Program-made: the position numbers and the translations under genes | From: Butyriboletus loyo | Lineage: Eukaryota; Basidiomycota; Agaricomycetes; Boletales; Boletaceae | Direction of reading: 5' to 3' | Assembly (NCBI GenBank): GCA_038093515.1 | Contig: JBBPSI010000245.1 | Span: 1-34,813, forward strand | Length of the DNA stretch: 34,813 nt | Part shown: positions 9,636 to 18,480 of the stretch, piece by piece | How the letters are laid out: every line of letters starts with the position of its first letter | Position numbering within the stretch: position 1 is the stretch's first letter | The notes under the pieces: model-generated | Told to the model about the DNA's origin: nothing | Database searches by the model: none | Seen by the model: only the letters and a program-made list of their open reading frames with translations

Positions 9636-9911
9636 ATGAGTTGGAACCCACCTCGCAATGACATCGACGATAACATTGATCAATGGTCAGCGTTCTTATG
9701 GGAATCATCTCGTCGATCGCATGGTTGTCTCATCGTGGTCCCAACCGAAAACGGGATGTATCCGGATGTATCAGGAAACCCGAACCCACTGACCGATCCG
9801 CCATACCTCTACTCCACCCTCCCAGTTGGCGTTCAAGGAGAGGTCGGTCCGGCGCTAAGATACACCAGAAAGAATGGTGTGGCAGAGTACGCCGTACTCG
9901 CAAGCAATTAA
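9636..9911 (+). CDS. Orphan gene G, unit 2 copy, 91 residues
   Basis: Starts at an ATG in good context (CCACAATGAG) and runs to TAA at 9911. The product is hydrophilic, with an acidic NDIDDNIDQW segment near the N-terminus, a Pro/Asn/Tyr-rich middle (NPNPLTDPPYLYSTLP) and a final GVAEYAVLASN. Compared with unit 1, a short insertion with an in-frame TAA cuts off a basic tail of about 33 residues. No signal peptide, membrane segment or known domain is seen. It may be a single-exon gene or one exon of a larger lost gene. Whether it is expressed cannot be judged from the sequence. Confidence 0.4.
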   Translation: MSWNPPRNDIDDNIDQWSAFLWESSRRSHGCLIVVPTENGMYPDVSGNPNPLTDPPYLYSTLPVGVQGEVGPALRYTRKNGVAEYAVLASN

Positions 9912-10861
9912 AGGGCGAACAGACGTCAAAGAGGGAGACGGTCCGGTGTGTCTGTCAGGTGTAACCACCAGTCCAAGTATCGGTTGTTCAAACCTAGACG
10001 ACGGAGGCGAAAATGAATAATTAGATTTTTTTTACATCACATGCCACCCAAAAATGTAGTAGGGAACGGACGATCGTGTCCACATACACCCGACTCGACG
10101 TCCCACGTCCGTACGGTTCCAATGTCGATGTGCGAGTTCATCCTCTGCAAGTAATGCGAATGATGAGTCAGTTTAGTCCAAGGTTAGGGTTTTCTTTCAA
10201 CCACTTTGACACCTATTCTGTTGACAACATCTCACTCATCGTACGTTCCGAACATTGGCTCATCGCTTGCCGCGTCCGTCTCACAGCATCCTCAGGGACG
10301 TGGACCGCGTTACCCATACCCCAAACATGTATAGTCGCCAGTAGGTGCGTGGGGGAGTGGATAGTTCTCACTACTGGCGTTAGTGACACTAACCGACAGG
10401 TGGATGGTGGACTCGTCCCGCGAATTGGGCAAGCAACACAGCGATCACCATGACTGGCATCCTTGCCATCGCATACGGCGTATGGTCTGTCAGCGCAAAA
10501 CGAGAGGTGATGAACCATTTTTCGTCCCAGATGTGGTGCTCATCGCTTGTCTGCGGACAGACCCGGCACGTTCTTCCTGATCGTCCAATACCTTCCATGT
10601 TGGTACGAATAGTCGCCTTACTCCCTTGTTGTTCAAGGCTCATCTAGGAATTAGTGGGAAAAACAGTTTAGACAACAACAAAGCAAAGACGAGGCATGAA
10701 TAGTCAAGACGCTTGCTTTCCCCTCGGTGTACCAATGTCTTCCGTCTGACTGATTCCATTCCAAGTGAGATTTGGCCAGTAAGCCATATCTATTCGTTGT
10801 GCTCGTGACGCTCACGAGAACTATAATTTGTACGACCAACATGTCTCCTCAGATCAGTGTT
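9912..10861. other. Spacer block H, unit 2
   Basis: A stretch of about 950 bp found complete only here; 10540-10800 recurs at 23170-23460 in unit 4. Plus-strand frames such as 10450-10647 (ITMTGILAIAYGVWSVSAKR) look mildly protein-like but have no conserved partner and no motif. Nothing else is supported. Confidence 0.4.
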
Positions 10862-11050
10862 TCATACGTCCGCCGTCATTGGGCGCGGTATCGCTGTGAA
10901 TTTCTCGACTCTTTGAGTCTCACTTTTCGTAGCGTCCCAGCGCTGGACAGAGGGATTACCGCTCGGATTATCGTATTCGCTGTTGTAACCAGCGGAGGCG
11001 AACAGCGTGCTGGGTTCTGCGACAGCCCCGCCATGTCCGGAAGATGTTTG
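10862..11050 (-). pseudogene. Gene Q terminal exon, unit 2
   Basis: On the minus strand a frame runs GGAVAEPSTLFASAGYNSEY, then a polar stretch ending FTAIPRPMTADV and TGA at 10862. The corresponding frames in unit 3 (end 15430) and unit 5 (end 30063) read nearly the same, which supports coding. Upstream on the minus strand a second conserved piece (VGPLNGDSN, CVTD.YAPSSELRVAS) lies in another frame, so an intron or frameshift separates them. No family recognised. It sits just 3' of the DUF6533-like gene and on the same strand. Confidence 0.4.
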
Positions 11051-11271
11051 CAGAACAGATCAAGGCGCATGGACAGAGGAAAGCGCCCTCGAGAAATGCA
11101 GATGCTACACGGAGCGCAGACGATGGGGCATAACCACCGGTAACACAAACATTCGAATCACCATTCGAATCACCATTCAAAGGACCAACATCCTCGATTA
11201 CCAGCGTTCGTCAATACCGCATAAGCCCCACCGCTACTTTCCGTCCCTCGTTGCTGCCCAAGGATCGTCGT

Positions 11272-11400
11272 TCAAACTTGACGAGTATCATCTCCCAATA
11301 GTTCCAGTCGAATCACCTCCGATTCATTCACGTCCCCTTCCACGACCTGATCCTGCCCCGCGGCGACATCCGCAAATGCAATCGCGGACACGCAGGCCAG
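11272..11400 (-). pseudogene. C-terminal fragment of the DUF6533-like gene, unit 2
   Basis: Only the last part survives: VSAIAFADVAAGQDQ, then ESEVIRLELLGDDTRQV and a stop at 11272. This is the ending I associate with Boletales DUF6533 membrane proteins (AAVSAIAFAD, then DESE-I-LE-LGD). In this unit the rest of the gene and the start of block M have been deleted, joining this fragment to sequence equivalent to about 5195 in unit 1. Confidence 0.5.
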
Positions 11401-12488
11401 GCCCGTCCATCACTAGTCCGATGAGGTCGGATGACTATCCTCAGCACGGCACGCTCGCGTTTCCCACTCGCCTGTGCCTGTGCCCGGTTCCCTCTTCCTT
11501 CCTCCTGACCTCCCCACCTGTCGTCGCTGTGTGGGCTCGTCTCCCCTGGAACACGAGCCGATCCTGCCTGCGACGCATTTCTCGGGTTGTAGCAAGTCTG
11601 ATCAACATATTTCATAAGACGAATAACTCAGCCGGAATACGTGACGAACCCGCTAACGAGAGTGGTCTGGCATCGTAATCGGGCCCCCAGCCGCTCAACT
11701 CCATGTTGCCTTGCGGAATACCTGCTATCATATCTCGATGGAGAATGACCGAGCTACGAGGTACGGTGTTCCTAATGGCTCTGCGAGTGCGCATGGCGGA
11801 GCTCGAGACCTTGTGATCGGATACGCGTTACCTTGGTCAACATCGTCAGGGCAACTTAACCTAGTAAACGACCGACCGGGAAAGGCCCAGCACAGAGTTG
11901 GGCACCACCACCGTCCAACTGGAGAATTGCCTGCATGCTCTAGCTCGAGCTACGGTGTTCCTAATAGCTCTGCGAGCGCGCATGGCAGAGCTCGAGACCT
12001 TAGATCGGATAGGCGTTAGGCCTTGGTCGACATCGTTACTATCAATTATCAATTACAAAGTGTCCTACAATCCCAACCTCCGCATGTGGATAGACTTCGT
12101 TTATGACCATTGCGTGAATATGGCAAGCTCGATCATGGACAGGCTTATCATACTGATGTTACGAGGTGACACGAAATCAAAGAACTGCACGATAGATGTC
12201 CACATATTGTGATTTAGAATAGTATCCACAGGAATGGTCTGGATCAAGGTAAGTCATCATGTGTACCTGAACGATTACACAACAGCCACGCAGGAAGGGT
12301 GATGGCAAGGGTAGAGTACCTCGATCCTTGCTCATGCTGATCCACCGTAAGTATAACAATGTAAGTGAGAGAAAAGCAACGCGTACCATTACATGGACCC
12401 CCGGAGCCGAGAGGTCAGATGGATCGTTCGCTGGTTGCGTCTAATAGGATGTGAGCTGTGGTGACGAGGCCTACATGACCAGGAAGAG
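11400..12488. other. End of block M and spacer block N, unit 2
   Basis: The sequence from 11400 to 11700 equals the region 3' of gene M in the other units (GC-rich TCCATCACT to CCCAGC). 12050-12488 is spacer N with the intron-like minus-strand stretches described for unit 1. I see no gene. Confidence 0.45.
11752..12020. repeat. Tandem duplication with about 195-bp period in unit 2
   Basis: The segment GAGCTACG, GGTGTTCCTAAT, GCTCTGCGAG, GCATGGC, GAGCTCGAGACCTT occurs at about 11753-11815 and again at about 11946-12003, separated by sequence containing AGTAAACGACCGACCGGGAA. Units 1 and 4 have at most one copy. This looks like a recent local duplication. Confidence 0.65.
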
Positions 12489-14132
12489 TCATACCGGGTC
12501 TGCTACCGTTGGATCCGCAGCATGCTCTCCGCTACGCGAAGGATCTTTGTTTGGATGGTTGGGAACCGCGGCCTTGGCACGCGATTTACGCTGCGATGTG
12601 TGATGAGTGCCTGCATACAAACACATGGAGTAGCAAACCTGTCGTCTTCTGGTGAATCCTGTAGATGTGCGCTACAATGAAATATTAAACCAACCGCATC
12701 CCATCGTATATCAAGGACGAACACTCACTGCTTGACGTTCAGCTGCAGCCATCCTTGAAGGGCCCTCGTTTGTGGCATCCACTTTCGGTGGTGAGTGGGA
12801 AGGAGATTGATGACCAGGGGGCTGGGATGACTTTCCGGAACGTCGACCTGGCTTGTGTGAAGTGGCGTCCTTCTCACTTTTTCGCGGTAGCAGTTTTCTA
12901 AATATTGAGCGAATCTGCGACTCGGCACGTGCCTCTGTAGCGGAGTCGAGTGGCGGTAGCTCCCGGGGATCGGCAGCGTCGGTCGGGGACGGTGGCTGCA
13001 GTAGCATCAACACAGAAGCAATAAACAAAACGAGGTGGCCACGAACCTCTTCAAAATTGAATTCAGCAGCTGGGGTGCTCGGTCCGGGGACCTCGTGCTA
13101 TGATATCGTGAGAACTCGCGTCGAACGGGAACAGAACGAGTGGATACCTCGAGATCACTAGTTGATGTCTGATATTGCGTGTCATGAGATGGTTTGATAG
13201 AATAGCCAAATACTTACATGGAAAGGACCGTATGGCTCTGGGAGAATATGAGCGAGGTCATGCACAGAGACTTTCCTATCGTATCGTCCAGTTGCCAGAT
13301 ATGTGTCATCTGGGGAGAGCGTGATTGAGCGTATCCCGTCGCTGTCCTCAATGGCAGAGCCAATCTGAGTCAGAGTCGACGTGTCCAGGAAGAAGATGAA
13401 AGGCCCTCCATATGCGGCAATGAATTTGCCATTCACTGCTAGAGCGATGGAGTGGACATTGTTGAAAGCCGGCGACTCAGCGAGCTGGGACCCCATGGAC
13501 ACAGCGAAAGACTTGATTTTGCGGTCGTTGGTTACCACAAAAAGTTGCTGGCCGTCGTTGGACCATGCAAGTGGAGTGGCTACGTTATTTGAGATCGTTT
13601 CGGTCTGGATTGTGACGAGTTCATCGCCGTTGTGACTGTCGAAAATGCGGATCGAGCCTCGATAGCAGGAAGTGGCGATGTGCTCGCCATTTGGGGAGAA
13701 TTTGATTCCATTGACTTCTTTGTCATGTTGGAGTGGGCCGACGAGTCTCTCCCCTGTTGTTATGCTCCAAACACTTGCTGTCTTGTCTCCAGCAGTGGCA
13801 AACCTCATCGAATCTGGTGAGACATCGACTGCAAACACCCGGTTTCCGCCCTCCACCTCGATGGCCTTTGTGTGCAGTTCTGCGTCCCACACACTTGCGC
13901 CCTCCTGAGCGCCACACACTACCCATTGGTGATCTCTTGACACACTGATGGCATTCATGTCCATTCCCATTTGGTTTCCGACCTCTTGATTGTCTTCAAG
14001 TCGCCACCGTCGAATCCCATCTTCACTCCCACCCAAAAGATGCTTTCTACCAGACTGGAATGTGACTGCATACACTGGACCATTGTGACCGGTGTCAAGT
14101 ACTGTTGTTGGGTCTTGCTGGATTGTTAGCAT
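12489..14132 (-). CDS. WD40 propeller protein WD2, five exons, intact
   Basis: Exons 14132-13218, 13168-13148, 13097-13047, 12995-12729 and 12671-12489 give about 478 residues. Exon 1 encodes seven WD40-type blades, starting near residues 13, 52, 94, 134, 178, 222 and 263, each with a hydrophobic-x-hydrophobic SPDG-like turn (VDVSPDSMRFAT, IKFSPNGEHIAT, ITLSPDDTYLAT). That is one complete propeller. Exon 2 is a 21-nt microexon (TSTSDLE). Exons 3-5 encode a flexible basic tail rich in Ser, Pro, Lys and Arg, ending ADPTVADPV. Introns are 49, 50, 51 and 57 nt with GTAAGT, GTATCC, GTTCGT and GTGAGT donors; intron 4 has a TTTAAT branch-like site. Intron 3 is in frame and open, so retention would add a hydrophobic segment. 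There is an in-frame TGA directly before the ATG. WD40 propellers are protein-binding platforms; the partner is unknown, and no NACHT or other enzymatic domain is attached. Confidence 0.85.
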
Positions 14133-14492
14133 TCAATGCTATCACTGTTCAGAGCCGCTACATACTGGTCTTTGTCGACGACATCCTCACCGATGGTACA
14201 CTGTCGTGGAGTTCGAAGAGTGCAAGAAAAATGGTTTCAGTTCAACTCGTGGTGCGCAAAGCTGCTCCATAAACACGTTTCATTATTCTCTATATGGGTC
14301 GCAACCGCCTCGTGTCTTTGGCGCTTATTCTTATTCGCATCCAACCCAAGTCACCTCGTTGCGAAGACCCAACAAGCGGTCAACAAGACACTTTGCCTCA
14401 TTGCCAAGGGTCGTTCTACCCTGAGATTTGTGAGTGTTCATCATATCTTGACTCCAGCACTCATTTCACGACGGCTTTACAATCCACATCAA
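14133..14492. promoter_or_regulatory. Shared 5' flank between WD2 and gene P
   Basis: About 360 bp lie between the start of WD2 and the gene P ATG on the other strand, and the equivalent flank precedes every WD40 copy. It should contain the WD40 promoter. The segment around 14350-14430 is also open on the plus strand (LVAKTQQAVNKTLCLIAKGR) and could be an upstream exon of gene P, with GTGAGTGTTC at 14430 as a possible donor. No TATA or CAAT element can be assigned with confidence. Confidence 0.4.
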
Positions 14493-14704
14493 ATGAGCGG
14501 TCTCACTCCAGAAGCATATGCATATTTACAACAATATGGGAGACGAATGATTGTACCACCCAAACCTGAATCAATTGTATGTCGCATCTTCATACTTTTC
14601 CTTCCCAGGCAATTTTAAACTGCCGTATCTCGATACTCAGGTGGATAACCAAGATTGACAGCCGTTTTCACCAACTCTCGCGGTACCTCGCCTTTTTATA
14701 CTGA
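14493..14704 (+). CDS. Gene P, unit 3 copy, small two-exon gene divergent from WD2
   Basis: ATG at 14493 in good context (ATCAAATGAG). Exon 1 (14493-14576) encodes MSGLTPEAYAYLQQYGRRM, then a Pro/Lys-rich stretch. A GTATGT donor follows, with a CTTCCCAG acceptor at 14608. The resulting intron would be 32 nt, short for this organism, so the junction is tentative. Exon 2 starts AILNCRISILRWITKIDSRF. One extra T near 14695 shifts the frame and brings a TGA at 14704, whereas units 1 and 5 continue to FY.DVKGWFKLAD. This copy probably makes a shortened protein of about 59 residues or nothing. No known family. Confidence 0.35.
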
Positions 14705-14769
14705 TGTCAAAGGTTGATCTGAGCTGGCAGACATTGGTGCAGTGTGTGACCCACTATGCTTTCATTCTT

Positions 14770-15150
14770 CGACGCTGACGAACTGGCTAGACATGAGTGC
14801 TCCCTGAAACCACAGATCCACCTCGTCTTCTACGGTCGTTCAGATTTACTCGCTTTGATTCTAAATGTCCTCGCTATTATCATCGCCCTACATTAAGGCC
14901 GGTCGTCCGATCAACTGGCCCTTTTTGTGTCTCCCTCGCTATCATCGTCGTCGTAACACTCCTCATCGTCATCTGGTTGTCGCTCTACAGACACCATGGT
15001 CGAGCTGCTCCGACCAGCTCATTTGTCAGAGTGTACGTACGACCGTCGTCGCAATGCTCGTCAAGTCCGCGACAGTCTATGCCACCTTTTGACTCTTCTA
15101 ATCCCGTTTGCGATTGTACAAGTTCCCACAAGTCCTTGGGGGAGCTCAGG
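14770..15150 (+). pseudogene. Block E copy of unit 3, hydrophobic protein remnant
   Basis: Contains the second hydrophobic stretch (VSLAIIVVVTLLIVIWLSLY) in one plus frame and LLALILNVLAIIIALH in another, where a TAA interrupts at about 14897. A deletion has removed the HILRP region present in units 1, 2 and 5. Not translatable as one protein. Confidence 0.4.
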
Positions 15151-15429
15151 TAGGTTGATTTGGTGGTGGGGCGTGTTCTCACTCTGATATCTCGCCCTTA
15201 TTGCCCTTTGGCTGCGGGCATGTAGCGGATCGCGCCGCTGTTGAGGGGTGTGTCAGCAGTGTGTCGTCGGTCACCTCGTCGACCGCGAACGGGGATAAGG
15301 ATATCGATATCGGATGGTTCACCGACGTTCAATCTTGCGTTGGACAGACCCGGCACCTTCTTCCTGATCGTCCGTGACGCTCATGAGAACTACAATTTGT
15401 ACGACCAACATGTCTCCTCAGATCAGTGT
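15150..15429. other. Shortened spacer F/H, unit 3
   Basis: Part of spacer F (to about 15345, including the GATATCGATATC palindrome) is joined directly to the end of spacer H (CAGACCCGGCAC, TTCTTCCTGATCGTCC), so block G and most of H have been lost by deletion. No gene. Confidence 0.55.
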
Positions 15430-15620
15430 TTCATACGTCCGCCATCATTGGGCGCGGTATCGCTGTGAATTGCTCGACTCTTTAAATCTCACTTTTTCGT
15501 AGCGTTGCAGCGCCGGACAGAGGGATTACTGCTCAGATTATCGTATTCGCTGTTGTAACCAGCGGAGGCGAACAGCGTGCTGGGTTCTGCGACGCCCCGC
15601 CATGTCCGGAAGATGTTTGC
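15430..15620 (-). pseudogene. Gene Q terminal exon, unit 3
   Basis: Counterpart of 10862-11050. A 2-nt deletion in GGGGCGTCGC separates the AEPSTLFASAGYNSEY frame from its upstream part. The ending FTAIPRPMMADV-like and the stop at 15430 are retained. The upstream piece (VCVTDEYAPSSEFRVAS) lies at about 15690-15740. Confidence 0.35.
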
Positions 15621-15838
15621 AGAACAGATCAAGGCGCATGTACAGAGGAAAGCTCCCTCGAGAAATGCAGCGGGACATGGATGCTACACGGAACTCAGAT
15701 GATGGGGCATATTCATCGGTAACACAAACATTCGAGTCACCATTCAAAGGACCACATCCTCGGTTGCCAGCGTTCGTCAATACCTCATAAGCCCCATCGC
15801 TACTTTTCGTCCCTCGTCCCTGCCCAAGGATCGTCGTT

Positions 15839-17110
15839 CAAACATGACGTGTATCATCTCCCAATGTTTCCAGTCAAATTACCTCCGATTCATTCACGTC
15901 CCCTTCCACAATCCGATCCTGCCTCGGGGCGACATCTGCGAATGCAATCGCAGACACGGCGGCGCTTTGAGGCTGTGACAACGCATCGAATCCGCTCCCA
16001 GTGAGTGCCCTGCCAACGGCCACGAAAGTCACCATCATACAGCTCTCGCACGCTGATGATGAACCGAGGCATAATGGGGCACACAGATATGTAATAAAAT
16101 GTGGTCAGGGAGAACGCCAAATTGTTGTTTGGTGTAGACACCTGTTCGAGCACGGATGCGATGTTGAAAAATATGATCCTCGAAGTTGAGGGGAAACATT
16201 TGAGTGGACGGTTTCCCGTAAACGGTCGGAAACAAGACGGGTGGGAGAAAGTGATGGTGGCGAACGGAAACGAGAGAGAGGGAGGGAAGCGAGACGTACG
16301 CGATGAAATAAAGGATACCGTCTCTCACGAATTGTTGCATGTACTGGTTGGGCTGCCACTGTTTAGTCGCTCTGTACATCTTGAGATAGCGAGAACCAAA
16401 AAAAAGGTGGCACTGAGATCAAATTGTGATACCTGAGAGTATTGGGATCGCTGTAATAACAATGTAACAGATAACTGTCCGCACGATACGGTCAACCCAA
16501 AACTATACGCCCGCTCGTTCGATCCAGGGGTAAGCCCGCCTTGGATATTCGTTCCGCGCGGGACTTGAGCATGGTCGTGGGAGCTTTGCGTCGTTCATGC
16601 CCCTGGCCAGCCTCGCTGACAACCCTGTGCCGTTTTTTACGCTCGGAAGAGGAAATCGAGTGCTACCTAGTCTTTCGCGGGGATGGCTGTGTCGCAGAAG
16701 CCGGTGAGGTGGTCCAAAGAGGTGGCAAGTCGGGACCCGGTGTCATCGAAGAGAAGAGAGGTGCGGAATTCGAGCCAGGAGATGGTTTGGAAGGACAGGG
16801 GTGCATTGGGTATGGCCTGGACGCTCGCAATGGAAAAAGACTCGTTTGTTGATCCCGGGGACTAGATGAGTACGCTAGAATGTCGCGGACCAACTTTTCC
16901 GTGTATCGAAAAGGACGGATTTAACCAACATACAAACAAACCAGTGTTTGGAAGAAAGCGCATTTGAGCACGATGGGGGCACACGAGGAAAAGACGTACC
17001 TGCATATGCCAAAAGATCGTTCCACAAACAAGAAAGTCGAATGGAATGAGTTTTGCGAGAGAAAGAGAGTTCACAGCAATTCCAGTCAAGCAGTATCATA
17101 AATTCTGAGA
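15839..17110 (-). pseudogene. DUF6533-like multi-pass membrane protein gene, unit 3, broken
   Basis: Read on the minus strand, recognisable pieces in order are FDLSATFFLVLAIS near 16400, MYRATKQW followed by QYMQQFVRDGILYFIA near 16379-16310 (ending at a GTACGT donor), and after an intron FYYISVCPIMPRFIISVREL with YDGDFRGRWQG near 16090-16010, then AAVSAIAFADVAPRQD and NESEVI. These match what I remember of Boletales DUF6533 proteins, including the C-terminal MPRFIISVRELYD motif. Two defects are clear. LVLAIS and MYRATKQW are one frame apart with only five bases between them, where intact relatives have about ten more residues. And CGA in the ESEVIRLE motif is TGA (15874-15876). The 5' exons (about 16860-17110) are hard to read. 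Such proteins are thought to be plasma-membrane proteins of unknown function. Confidence 0.5.
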
Positions 17111-17113
17111 TGG

Positions 17114-17490
17114 ATGGGGGTTTTGGGAGTGAATAGGACCAGAGCAGAAGATGGTCAAATCAATCCCTGCACTGGAGATTTCCGCATACATCCTTCTGCC
17201 CTTCGTCACCAACGCCGATCAGCACACGACCTCGTCGCTCAACCACACTGTCAGAAAAACTCACCGACTCTGACGATGGCGCGACACCAGAGCTCACAAG
17301 TCACCGCACATCTGGTAACTCCACCTACCACAAACAGGCACAAAACGGGCGATTTGAGGCTCGTTAAGTGGAGCGCAGAATTGACGCAGGCAAATGATGA
17401 ACGTGCTGGCCCCCAAAAGTGGTTGGACCACAAAGCATGTGCCAAATTCCCTATACATGTGTTTCTTTCGCTCATCTACAGCAAGACGAT
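17114..17490. other. Region between the DUF6533-like gene and gene M, unit 3
   Basis: Divergent 5' region repeated in units 1, 4 and, up to the retroelement, unit 5. A plus-strand ATG with the reading ATGGCGCGACACC (17277) opens a frame of about 95 residues in this copy only; in units 1 and 4 the same frame stops early or shifts, so I do not call it a gene. It probably contains promoters for both neighbours. Confidence 0.4.
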
Positions 17491-17492
17491 TA

Positions 17493-18290
17493 TGGCTCGT
17501 GAGAGACGCTCTTGCTGCGGCTACAGGAGACCAAAATGCATGTTTCCTACTCACACATAGTTGACTACGACTAACCTTAGTTGCAATAGCATCATGCGAG
17601 ACACCAGCAATGACAGCGCGCGCATGGCGAATCAAGTCTGGGGACCTCAGGCAAGGGTAAGTGACAAAAGACTGACCTATCATTACTTCGAACTCATGGG
17701 TATACAGCAAGTAGGTGCGTGTCGAAATCAGCTCACGTAGCCTCAGGTAAGTCCCTCACATATACCCTGATGTATTACAATATATACAGGGAGTACAGAC
17801 ATCGAAATCAACGTGCGCAGCCTTAGGTAGGTCCCTCGCATATACCACGAAGTATTACTAACAATGTTCGACAGTTGTTTTTGTCGATGACAACGAAATA
17901 CTCGGCCAGCGATGGTAAGCCGCAGCGGTCGTACTGCTTCAGGTAAGTAAAACATTACGACGTCAATGTTGTATCAACTGGTTGGTTACAATGAGCATCA
18001 TTGAGGACACCGATGACGTTGGCGACCCCGCAAATAAGCCCTGCACCAGACCCAATCCAGCTGGCCTAGGCCTGGAATTTGACCAAGCCCGAGCCCTGGC
18101 TTTCAGGCCGGGCCCGTCCATCACTGGGCCGATGAGATCGGAGACTTTCGGAGGTGGCTCCACGGCACGCTCGCGTTTCCCCGCTCGCCTGTGCTTGCAC
18201 GCCCGGTTCGCTCTTCCCCACTTATCGTCGCCGTGTGGGCTTATTTCCCCCGGCACATGCTCGGATCCCTTGGTCCGTGCGAGCTAATCT
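17493..18290 (+). pseudogene. Gene M copy of unit 3, broken, with an extra 39-nt exon
   Basis: The first exon starts MARERRSCCGYR, but the GTACGTTTTC donor has been deleted. Exon b keeps NSIMRDTSNDSAR. The 39-nt exon is present twice here (17706-17744, reading SRCVSKSAHVAS; and about 17790-17826, two bases short), each with its own intron. Exon d has a deletion and an in-frame TAA, and the acceptor before the last exon reads ACAA instead of ACAG (17987-17990). The last exon continues much further than in unit 1, through a GC-rich, imperfectly palindromic stretch (CTGGCCTAGGCCTGG at 18061). Not functional as read. Confidence 0.5.
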
Positions 18291-18480
18291 TGCTTGCGAC
18301 GCATTTCTCGGGTTGTAGCAAGTCTGATCAACATTTTCGTAAGACGGATAACTCAGCCAGAATCCGTGACGAACCCGCAAGCGAGAGTGGTCTGGCATTG
18401 TAATCGGGCCCCCAGCTACTTGACCCCATGTTGCCTCGCAGAATACCTTCTATCATATCTCGATAGAGAATGACCAAGCA

